From Actinoplanes sp. SE50/110 (GTDB taxonomy: Bacteria > Actinomycetota > Actinomycetes > Mycobacteriales > Micromonosporaceae), in assembly GCF_900119315.1 (NCBI RefSeq), contig NZ_LT827010.1, positions 3,939,001 to 4,003,000 of the forward strand: 64,000 nt of DNA, read 5' to 3'. The position numbers were made by a program, and so were the translations under genes. Below, one piece after another: positions 17,056-24,705 of the stretch. Every line of letters begins with the position of its first letter. Position 1 is the first letter of the stretch. The notes beneath the pieces are model-generated. The model had not been told where the DNA came from and did not search any database. It saw only the letters and a list, made by a program, of their open reading frames with translations.

Positions 17056-18246
17056 TCAGCGGACGATGCCGAGGCAGATGCGGAATCTCGGCGGCCGGCC
17101 CAGCAGATAGGCTCCGGCGGACTCGAGGATCGCGTCCTGGGCACTGAGGTTCTGGCACATGGTGGTGGTGTCGCGCAGCCACCGGTCCATCGGTGAGCTG
17201 CGGTTGATCGACCAGGCCTGGAGCAGGTCGTACAGGCGGCCGACCACCCGGCGTGAGGTGCGGAAGGCGTGCAGCCAGGCGATCGGGGACGCCGCCCGCT
17301 CGTCGAGCGTGAGATCGTCGAGGGTGCCGCCGGCCGACAGGACCTCCCATTGCCGGGTCATGGCCGTGTAGACGCCGGCGCGGGCGGCGTTGTACTCGGC
17401 CTCGCACTCGGCCAGCGTGACCTGGACGCGGAAGCTGTCGGCCCAGGCGGTCCCGGTCATCCGGTCGGTCCGTCGCAGTGAGATCTCGCGGGCGTGGTCC
17501 AGCGCGGCGCGGGCCACCCCGAGGGGAACCCCGCACAGGCTGCGCATGAACGAGTCGGGCTGGGCGAGGGGGCCGGGGGTGCCCTTGACGGTGTCGAAGG
17601 TGAGGGTGTGCTCCTCGGGGACGTAAACGTCGGTCATGGTGTAGTCGCTGCTGCCGCTGCCGCACAGTCCGGTGGTGTCCCAGTTGTCCAGGACCTGGAC
17701 GTCGGATCGGGGGACCAGGAACTGCCGTGACTCGTGCGGGTTGCTGCCGTCGGGGCTGGCGTACGGTTCGCCGTCCTGGAAGACGAAGGCGCCCGACATC
17801 ACCCAGTCGCTGTGGTTCACCCCGCTGCCGAACGACCACCGGCCGGACAGCCGGTACCCGCCCGGTACCCGCTCCGCGTGCCCGGCGGGAGCCAGGACAC
17901 CCGCCGTGATGGTGTCCAGCGTCGGATAGATCTTCTCGGCGACCGCGCGTTCCAGGAAATTGCTGAGGAGGCCGGTGTTGGCGCCGATGATGCCGCACCA
18001 GGCGGCGGAGGCGTCACCGTACGCCAAGGCCTCGGCCACCTGGGTCTGCTGCATGGAGGTGAGCTGCGGGCCGCCCCAGTCCTCGCCGAAACACATCCGG
18101 AACACGCCGGTGCCGCGCAGCAGCTCGACGACGTCGGCGGGCAGGGTGCGGGCCTGTTCGATCTCGGCCGCCCGCTCCCGCAGCAGCGGGGCGAGAGCCT
18201 TGGCGCGGTCGAGGACATCGTCCGCGGAGAGCGTGGTCGGGGTCAT
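17056..18246 (-). CDS. Acyl-CoA-dehydrogenase-fold flavoenzyme, copy 2
   Basis: 396 residues, same fold as copy 1 and in the same operon, four bases after the ATP-grasp gene. The N-terminal 130 residues and parts of the C-terminus differ from copy 1 (for example FGEDWGGPQLTSMQQTQVAE against FGPEREGPGLTSMEQIQIIE), while residues of the central beta domain are nearly the same. Two copies with different ends could form a heteromeric complex or act on two steps of the same pathway. As with copy 1, oxidation of an amine or hydrazine nitrogen or a C-N bond is a reasonable but unproven role. Confidence 0.85.
   Translation of the reverse strand: MTPTTLSADDVLDRAKALAPLLRERAAEIEQARTLPADVVELLRGTGVFRMCFGEDWGGPQLTSMQQTQVAEALAYGDASAAWCGIIGANTGLLSNFLERAVAEKIYPTLDTITAGVLAPAGHAERVPGGYRLSGRWSFGSGVNHSDWVMSGAFVFQDGEPYASPDGSNPHESRQFLVPRSDVQVLDNWDTTGLCGSGSSDYTMTDVYVPEEHTLTFDTVKGTPGPLAQPDSFMRSLCGVPLGVARAALDHAREISLRRTDRMTGTAWADSFRVQVTLAECEAEYNAARAGVYTAMTRQWEVLSAGGTLDDLTLDERAASPIAWLHAFRTSRRVVGRLYDLLQAWSINRSSPMDRWLRDTTTMCQNLSAQDAILESAGAYLLGRPPRFRICLGIVR
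17160..17871 (-). repeat. Segment of copy 2 nearly identical to 15926-16637
   Basis: Partner of the repeat in copy 1, offset 1234 bases. The strongest block is 17315-17871. Left of 17315 the sequences diverge at once, and right of 17871 they diverge within a few bases, giving sharp borders as expected for a conversion tract. Confidence 0.8.
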
Positions 18247-18250
18247 GTGT

Positions 18251-20818
18251 TCACAGCTCCTCGGAGTCGACGTCGAGCAGACCGGCCGGCATGGCGAACG
18301 GGGTCTGCCCGTCCGGCGGCCCGACCGGGTCGCCGGTGAGATGCACCAGGGCCGCCGCCGCGGCGAGCCGGTCGAGGCAGGTCGCGGTGTCGTCGGCCGC
18401 ACACACCACGAACGAGTGCCGCGCCAGGTAACCGCCTGGCGGCAGGCGCAGCAGGGCGCCGGGTTCGGCCATCGGTGCCGCCGCGACCAACCCGGGCGCC
18501 GCGTCCGGGACGGTGATCGACCGCAGGACGCAGTCCTGTTCGGGGTAGCCGAACCGGATGCCGGCCACCATCCGGCGGGTCGCCGTCAGGTGCGGCCGCT
18601 GCCCGGTCGCCACGTCGAAGAGCACCTCACCCGGTTCGATGCCGGTGGCGGTCCGGCCCAGGAACGGGATCAGGTCGCCGCCGAGCCGGCCGTTCACCTC
18701 GATGATCAACGGCCCTTGGGGTGTCAGGCGCAGCTCGGTGTGGGTGATGCCGTCCTCGACGCCGAGCGCCCGGTGCGCGCGGGTGAGCACCTGCATCAGG
18801 TCGCGGTCGGCCAGCAGCGGGTCGGCGGCGTCGACCAGATGGCCGGTCTCCTCGAAGTACGGTTCCTCGCCGCTCTGCTTGCGAGCCACGAACATCGGCA
18901 GGTACTCGCCCTTGTGCACGGCGCCGTCGACGCTGATCTCGGGACCGCGGGCGTACTGCTCGACGATCACACAGGCCCGGTACGGTCCGGGATCCACCTC
19001 GCTCGCCGACAGCGCGACCCGGAAGCCGTCGTCCAGTTCGGACTCGTCGGCGGCCAGCACCACGCCGATGCTGGCGCCCATCGCGCGGGGCTTGAGCACC
19101 ACCGGGTACCCGATCCGCGCGGCGGTCGCGCGGGCCTCCTCGACGGTGTGGGTGAGCCCGAAGGCCGGCTGGTGCAGTCCGGCCGCGGTCAGCTCGGCGC
19201 GGGTCCGTTGCTTGTCGCGGCAGCCCTGTACGCCGGCCTCGGACAGTCCGGGCACCCCGAGCTCGGCGGCGATCAGGCCGGCGTCGAGCACGAGCGGCTC
19301 GTCCCAGCACATCAGCGCCACGATGCGGCGGCGCGCGGCGATCCGGTCGACGGCCTCGCGCATCGTCCGGGTGTCGAACACGTCGGCGACCACGATCTCG
19401 TCGAAATACTCGCTCTGCCAGGTCGGCCGCAGGTTGTTGACCAGCACCATGTCGAGGCCGGCCTCCTCGGCGCGGCGCCGGATCGGTCGGATCAGGTACT
19501 CGCGATACACCTTCAGGCCGCTGCCGATGACCAGCAGCGTGCCCCGGTCCGTTGCCGGGCGGGTGTCGATGCGGACGAGATCGGCTGCGGTCCGCGCCCG
19601 CCGTAGCGCCTGGCCGGCGTCGGCGCCGGTGGCCATGACGATGCCGGCCCGGTCCCAGGAGCTGCGCACGGCGGGGGACAGCTGCCCCGGCTCGACGGTG
19701 ACCTGGACCAGGAGCACCCCGTCGACGGCGCGGGCCTCCTCGACCCCGCTGACCTGTTCGACCAGACCGGGCGTGGCGGTCAGGAAGTGCACCGCGGCCC
19801 CGCCGGTCGCCCGCTGCGGCAGGCCGGCCGTGACGTCGGCCCCGCTCATCATGGCGTAGTAGCAGCGCAGCAGGTCCATCGGATACGCGGCTTCGATGAG
19901 GTCGACGATCCCGTCCCCGGGCAGCCGGCCGGCGCACTCCACCAGATACGGCGTGCCCTGCGAGACGATCCATTCGCAGTGCACGGCCCCGGTGCCGAAG
20001 CCGGTCGCCGCGACGACGTCGGTGGTGTGCGAGCCGAGCAGCGCGGCGAGCTCACGGGGAATGTCCGCCGGAACGATGTGGGCCAGCTCCACCGGTCGTG
20101 GTCCCGGGTACAGCCGCTTGCCGGTCACGTTGGTGAACAGTGGTACGCCGTCGCGGACGAGCATCTCGACGCTGTACTCGTCGCCGGCGACGTACTCCTC
20201 GACCAGCATGCGCACGTCCATCGGCCGGTCGGGCACGAAGATGCCCTCGTCCTGTCGGCCACAGCGCTCCCAGGCCGCCGCGACGTCACCCGTATCGTGG
20301 ATCACCTCCGTGCCCACCGAGGCCTGGCGGTTGGCCGGCTTGAGCACCACCGGCCCGGTTCGCCCGGCCAGGAACGCCGCCACGTCGTCCGGTCCGGCGA
20401 CCTCGGCGCTGGCTGGGTTGACGATCCCCGCCGCCCGGGTCACCTCCCGCAGCATGATCTTGTCCCGCATGATCGCGGCAGCACCGCTGCCGGCGCCGGG
20501 AAGGCCGTAGCGTTCGCTGAGGCGGGCGGCGAACGGGGTGGCGTATTCGATGGCCGGGATGACCGATGCCGGGTCCAGGCCGGGATGGGCGTCGAAGAAT
20601 TCGTCGGCCGCTCCCGGCCGCAGGTACTCCCAGGCGATCAGGTCGCGGACGAACGGGACGCCGTCGAGGTGCGCGCGGACGGCACGCTTGCGGATGACGT
20701 CGGGTTCCTCGACATAGACGACCGAACCGGCAGGCTGGAAGCGGGCGACAGCGGCCAGGGTGACGCCGACGTAGCCGACGACCACCACCGGCCGGCCGGT
20801 CCCGGGCTGGACGTTCAT
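18251..20818 (-). CDS. Tandem ATP-grasp ligase (two ATP-grasp domains in one chain)
   Basis: 855 residues, about twice the length of a single ATP-grasp ligase. Domain 1 (roughly residues 110-320) has VVLKPANRQASVG, VEEYVAGDEYSVEML and YLVECAGRLPGD; domain 2 (roughly 530-770) has VVLKPRAMGASIG, VEQYARGPEISVDG and IIEVNGRLGGD. Both keep the lysine, glutamate and arginine residues expected for ATP and metal binding, so both may be active. The family joins a carboxylate to an amine through an acyl phosphate. With no NRPS or carrier protein nearby, this enzyme probably makes the amide or hydrazide bonds of the product. Its ATG overlaps the stop of the MFS gene (ATGA). Confidence 0.88.
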   Translation of the reverse strand: MNVQPGTGRPVVVVGYVGVTLAAVARFQPAGSVVYVEEPDVIRKRAVRAHLDGVPFVRDLIAWEYLRPGAADEFFDAHPGLDPASVIPAIEYATPFAARLSERYGLPGAGSGAAAIMRDKIMLREVTRAAGIVNPASAEVAGPDDVAAFLAGRTGPVVLKPANRQASVGTEVIHDTGDVAAAWERCGRQDEGIFVPDRPMDVRMLVEEYVAGDEYSVEMLVRDGVPLFTNVTGKRLYPGPRPVELAHIVPADIPRELAALLGSHTTDVVAATGFGTGAVHCEWIVSQGTPYLVECAGRLPGDGIVDLIEAAYPMDLLRCYYAMMSGADVTAGLPQRATGGAAVHFLTATPGLVEQVSGVEEARAVDGVLLVQVTVEPGQLSPAVRSSWDRAGIVMATGADAGQALRRARTAADLVRIDTRPATDRGTLLVIGSGLKVYREYLIRPIRRRAEEAGLDMVLVNNLRPTWQSEYFDEIVVADVFDTRTMREAVDRIAARRRIVALMCWDEPLVLDAGLIAAELGVPGLSEAGVQGCRDKQRTRAELTAAGLHQPAFGLTHTVEEARATAARIGYPVVLKPRAMGASIGVVLAADESELDDGFRVALSASEVDPGPYRACVIVEQYARGPEISVDGAVHKGEYLPMFVARKQSGEEPYFEETGHLVDAADPLLADRDLMQVLTRAHRALGVEDGITHTELRLTPQGPLIIEVNGRLGGDLIPFLGRTATGIEPGEVLFDVATGQRPHLTATRRMVAGIRFGYPEQDCVLRSITVPDAAPGLVAAAPMAEPGALLRLPPGGYLARHSFVVCAADDTATCLDRLAAAAALVHLTGDPVGPPDGQTPFAMPAGLLDVDSEEL

Positions 20819-22077
20819 GAGGTCTCTCCTGCGGTCTCGGTCGCGGAGGCGGGAACCGGTTCGGCCGTGCGGCGCAGCGCAAGGACGGCGAGGACACCGG
20901 CGATGCCGTTGATGAAGGCGCACAGCAGCCAGAACGGGCTGCCCAGCGCGTGCCAGGTGAGGACTCCGAACAGCGGCCCGATCGTGGCGGCCAGCCCGGC
21001 GACCGACTGCATGGTGGCGATGTACCGGGCCTTCACGACGGGGTGGAACGTGGCAGGGTGGGCGAACATGCTCGGCCCCGCGATCATCAGGCCGCCCACG
21101 GACAGCACGACGCCGATGATGAAGATCCCGCCCCACCAGGCGGCCAGGACGAACACCGCCAGCCCGATCGAGTCGAGCAGGTGCCCGAGGCCCACGGCCA
21201 CGGTCTTCGGCAGCCGGGTGACGTACGTGGTGATCTTGAGCTGGGCGAGGATGACGACCAGCGACGATACGGTCAGGACCGCGCTGTACAGGGCGGCCGG
21301 GTAGTGCTCGGCCACGATCGCCAGGGGCAGGGCACTGGTCGACTGGGTGTAGGCGATCGTGCCGAGGAAGACCGCGGCCAGGTAGCACAGGAACTTCCGG
21401 TCACGTACCAGCAGGGCGTAGACCTCGCGGCCGGTGGCTTTCGGTGCCGCATCGGTCTCCGGCTCGCTGTCCGGTGTCAGGCCGACGGCCCGGGGGAGTA
21501 CGAAGAACGCGAACGCCGCGTACAGCAGCGCGGTGGCGCCGTCGAACCAGTAGAGCAGGTCCCAGTCGACGAGGATCAGCCCGGCGGCTATGAGCGGCGC
21601 GAGGGCGGCTCCCAGATTCAGCGCGGTCCGCATCATCGAGAACGCCATCACCTGGTGTTCCTCCGGCATCAGATCGCTGATCATCACCGCGGCGGCCGGC
21701 CGGTACGCCTGGGTTGCCAGGCCCGCCAGCGCCACCACGACCATCAGCGCGGCCACGACTCCGGTGTGGGTGACCCACGGGATCACCCACACCGTCGGGC
21801 CGGCGACGGCCATCGCGGTGACGATGGTCAGCCGCGCGCCGACGCGGTGGGTCAGCTCGCCGCCGACCATCGTCCCGAAGATGGAGCCGACGCTGTAAGC
21901 GGCCAGGCACAGGGCGGCGGTACCCGCCGACTGCCCGCGGAACGCCAGATACAGCACCAGGAAGGTCTGGACGAACGCACCGAGCTGGTTGATGAACACA
22001 CCGGTGAGGAGATGTCGGACCGGGGTGGGGGTGATTCGCAGGGTGGCGATGACTCCCGGTTGTGGGTTGTCGCTCAC
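20815..22077 (-). CDS. MFS transporter
   Basis: 420 residues with about twelve membrane helices, starting at GTG. The loop sequence GGELTHRVGARLT between helices 2 and 3 fits the MFS pattern, and a longer hydrophilic loop around residues 195-225 separates the two halves. Position inside the biosynthetic operon, overlapping the ATP-grasp gene by four bases, suggests export of the product and self-protection. Substrate is inferred only from position. Confidence 0.88.
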   Translation of the reverse strand: MSDNPQPGVIATLRITPTPVRHLLTGVFINQLGAFVQTFLVLYLAFRGQSAGTAALCLAAYSVGSIFGTMVGGELTHRVGARLTIVTAMAVAGPTVWVIPWVTHTGVVAALMVVVALAGLATQAYRPAAAVMISDLMPEEHQVMAFSMMRTALNLGAALAPLIAAGLILVDWDLLYWFDGATALLYAAFAFFVLPRAVGLTPDSEPETDAAPKATGREVYALLVRDRKFLCYLAAVFLGTIAYTQSTSALPLAIVAEHYPAALYSAVLTVSSLVVILAQLKITTYVTRLPKTVAVGLGHLLDSIGLAVFVLAAWWGGIFIIGVVLSVGGLMIAGPSMFAHPATFHPVVKARYIATMQSVAGLAATIGPLFGVLTWHALGSPFWLLCAFINGIAGVLAVLALRRTAEPVPASATETAGETS

Positions 22078-22111
22078 GGGTGCGCTCCTGTCTGACTTGT
22101 TCGCGGGTCTC

Positions 22112-23170
22112 TCACAGGGCCTCGCTCAGGGCCTGCACGATGCGGTCGGCGACCAGCGGCGCCGTGGAGAAGCCGCTGCCCCCGCACGCGGCGCGTGACC
22201 ACACGGTCGGGCCGGCTCGGACGAGCAGGGCCCCGCCGCCGGCCGCCGCCGCGGCGTAGTGGCAGTCCTTCACGCCGACGACGGTGTACCGGCCTGCGTC
22301 GCGCACGATCCGGGCGGCGAGGACCCGCTGCGTCCACCGGGGCGCCGGGTCGTCCGGCCGGACGGTGCTCACCACCCGGCACACCGCATCCGTGCTGAGC
22401 TTGAGCAGCGTCCCGGCACCGGAGGGCACCAGCCAGGCCCGCCGGTCCGGCCCCAGCCCCCCGGCCGCCGGGGCACCGTTCCACCAGTGCCGCAGGTCGT
22501 CCGGCGGGCGCAGGTACACCATCGTCTGCCGGTACAGCACCACCGGGCTGTCGACCAGGTCGCGGGTCCAGGCGCCGGCCGCCACCAGGATCAGATCGGC
22601 GCCGAGGACCCGCCCGGAGGCGAGCCGCACCCGGCCGGTCTGCGTGTCCACCGTGGAGACGGTCTGGCCCGGGCACAGCTGCACGGTGTCCTGCCCGGCG
22701 AGCCAGCGGGCCGCGGCGCGCAGCACCCGGGCGGCGAGCAGCACCCCGGCGTCGTGTTCCTTCAGACCCACCGAGCCGGCCGGAAGGACCATGTGCGGCA
22801 GTTCACCCGGGTCGACCACCTCGACCGCGGCGCCGGCCGCGGTCGCCTCGGCGGCCAGCGCGTCCACCTGGTCGCGTGGCCTGCTGGTGACCACACCGAC
22901 CCGGCGGAACAGGGTGCCGCCGAGCAGCGCCTCCAGTTCCCGCCAGCGACGGCGAGCCGTGAGCAGCTGCCCGGTGGCCTGCGGGTCGCCGGCGATGAAC
23001 GCCCGGAACGCGCGGTGCTGGTCGTACGAGGCGGCCCCGGGATCGGGGGCGCCGCCACGGTCCAGCACCGTCACCCGGTATCCGGCGCGGGCACAGGCGA
23101 CCGCGGTCAGTAGACCGGTCACCCCGGCACCGACGACGAGCACCCGGCGGGTCCGGGCCACGATCGTCAC
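22112..23170 (-). CDS. FAD-dependent amino-acid oxidase (DAO family)
   Basis: 352 residues beginning VTIVARTRRVLVVGAGVTGLLTAVACARAG, an FAD-binding Rossmann motif followed by VTVLDRG. The C-terminus GGSGFSTAPLVADRIVQAL closes the flavin site in the DAO/glycine-oxidase family. In the s56-p1 hydrazine route the FAD enzyme Spb39 cleaves the N-N-linked lysine adduct to free hydrazinoacetic acid. This gene directly follows the N-hydroxylase and MetRS-like genes, so the same role is proposed. It starts at GTG in a four-base overlap with the stop of the MetRS-like gene, showing tight coupling. A different amine substrate cannot be excluded. Confidence 0.85.
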   Translation of the reverse strand: MTIVARTRRVLVVGAGVTGLLTAVACARAGYRVTVLDRGGAPDPGAASYDQHRAFRAFIAGDPQATGQLLTARRRWRELEALLGGTLFRRVGVVTSRPRDQVDALAAEATAAGAAVEVVDPGELPHMVLPAGSVGLKEHDAGVLLAARVLRAAARWLAGQDTVQLCPGQTVSTVDTQTGRVRLASGRVLGADLILVAAGAWTRDLVDSPVVLYRQTMVYLRPPDDLRHWWNGAPAAGGLGPDRRAWLVPSGAGTLLKLSTDAVCRVVSTVRPDDPAPRWTQRVLAARIVRDAGRYTVVGVKDCHYAAAAAGGGALLVRAGPTVWSRAACGGSGFSTAPLVADRIVQALSEAL

Positions 23171-24705
23171 GCCGCCGACAGGGCGAGCAGCGGCATCGAC
23201 CGGGGCATGATCCGGGTGGCCCGCGGCCGGTCCGGAATGGTGGTGTCCGGCAACGCCTGCTCCGCCAGATCGACCAGGATCGGCGCGGCGCACCGCAGGA
23301 ACATCTCGACCTCGTGGCAGAAGTCGCCGGCGTCGTCCGCGCCGGCCTCCCACCGGTCCAGCCGGGACAGCTGCTCGGTCAGGGTGAACGCGGCCGCGCT
23401 GATGCTGAACCGGCGCGGCGCGAGATCCCCGCCGAACCGTCGCATCATCAGCAACGCCCGATCCCGGGAGGCCTGCGACACCGGCAGCGGCCCGCGTCCG
23501 GCCAGGGCGTTGACTCTCCGGGCGACCCGGTTCCACGGCTCGACCAGCCGTTGCCCGGTCACCCGGTCCATGGCGGAGCGGGTGAAGTTGGTGCGCTGGA
23601 ACTCCGGCCCGGTCGAGGCCAGGTAGAAGCGGATGAGGTCGCGCGGGACCTCGGCGGCCAGCTCCCGGCCGGTCACCAGATGTCCGCGGCTGGTGGAGAA
23701 CTTGTCGCTGTCCAGCTCGTAGAACTCGTTGGTGATGAACTGCTCGGGCAGAACGTATCCGCCCAGCGCCAGCAGCATCGCGGTGCCCACCACCACGAAC
23801 GCGTAGGTGGCGTCCGAGCCGAAGAAGTAGACGACCCGGCCGTCGGCGCCGGCGTCCCACAACTCGTCCTCGCCGGTCGGTATCTCGCCCCGCGCCTCCG
23901 CCGCCAACGCGGTGCACCGCATGCTCCAGGCGATCGTCTCGGCGTCGGAGTAGATGACCTGCCCGGCGACCTCGGGGAACGGCGCCTCGATGCCCCAGGA
24001 GATCGGCAGCGTGACCGGATAGTCCGGCAACGGCCGGGACAGCATCTCCTCCATCATCCGGGCCAGCCGTGGCCGCATCGTGGGTCCGTGCTTCTCGAAG
24101 TACGCGGTCAGCCCCGCCCGGTACTCCTCGACCGGCAGGACCAGGACGCTCGCCTCGCGCAGCTCCACGACGTCGCCGGGGTCGAGGGTGGACCGCGGAT
24201 CGATCAGGTCGCCGGAGGCCACCCAGGTCCCGCAGCTCTCGCACAGACCCGCGCAGCCGTCGGCGAGGCACACCGGGCAGCTGCCGCGGACGTACGCGTC
24301 GGTGAGGTATTCACCGGTGCGGGCCACGTACGGGAAGCGGACCGGCCGTAGCCGCAGTTTGCCCAGGCTGTGCAGACGCTCGAAGAACGCGATGACCGTC
24401 TTGACGTACCGGTCGTCGAACGTGACGAACCCGTCGGCCTGTACCCGCAGCGTGGCGAGGCTTTCGCGGACCAGCCCCGCCGCGCGCTCGCGCAGCTCCT
24501 CCGGTGCCTCGTCCAGTCGCCGGGCCGTGGTGACGATGTAGTTCTGGGTCGAGTGGATCCCGGTACCGAACAGCACGTCCCGGCCGACGGCCCGGGCGTA
24601 CCGGGTGCAGATGTCGGCGGCCAGGAACGGCCCGGCCAGATGGCCCAGATGCAGATCACCGTTGGCGGTCGGGCCGGGCGCGACGATCATCAGCCGCTCG
24701 GCCAT
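23167..24705 (-). CDS. Methionyl-tRNA-synthetase-like enzyme, probable amino-acid-activating part of a hydrazine synthase
   Basis: 512 residues of class I synthetase fold. The HIGH motif is H19-L-G-H22, the zinc knuckle is C143/C146 with C155/C158, and the KMSKS loop reads KFSTSRG from K335, a form also found in some normal MetRS enzymes. Thus the adenylating site looks intact. Its place between an N-hydroxylase gene (one-base overlap, TGATG) and an FAD oxidase gene is that of the MetRS-like half of Spb40, which activates glycine or another amino acid and transfers it to the hydroxylamine oxygen of N-hydroxylysine. Unlike Spb40 it carries no cupin domain. A second, less likely reading is a resistant housekeeping MetRS copy. 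Confidence 0.88.
   Translation of the reverse strand: MAERLMIVAPGPTANGDLHLGHLAGPFLAADICTRYARAVGRDVLFGTGIHSTQNYIVTTARRLDEAPEELRERAAGLVRESLATLRVQADGFVTFDDRYVKTVIAFFERLHSLGKLRLRPVRFPYVARTGEYLTDAYVRGSCPVCLADGCAGLCESCGTWVASGDLIDPRSTLDPGDVVELREASVLVLPVEEYRAGLTAYFEKHGPTMRPRLARMMEEMLSRPLPDYPVTLPISWGIEAPFPEVAGQVIYSDAETIAWSMRCTALAAEARGEIPTGEDELWDAGADGRVVYFFGSDATYAFVVVGTAMLLALGGYVLPEQFITNEFYELDSDKFSTSRGHLVTGRELAAEVPRDLIRFYLASTGPEFQRTNFTRSAMDRVTGQRLVEPWNRVARRVNALAGRGPLPVSQASRDRALLMMRRFGGDLAPRRFSISAAAFTLTEQLSRLDRWEAGADDAGDFCHEVEMFLRCAAPILVDLAEQALPDTTIPDRPRATRIMPRSMPLLALSAA

Noticed and set aside
18251..21388. Longer N-terminus for the ATP-grasp protein
   Set aside because: The extra 190 residues come from the frame opposite or beside the MFS coding sequence; the ATG at 20818 gives a clean ATGA overlap and a normal start.
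23167..24705. Degenerate, inactive MetRS because the KMSKS loop reads KFSTS
   Set aside because: KFSTSR occurs in a branch of active MetRS enzymes, and HLGH plus the zinc cysteines are kept, so loss of adenylation is not supported.
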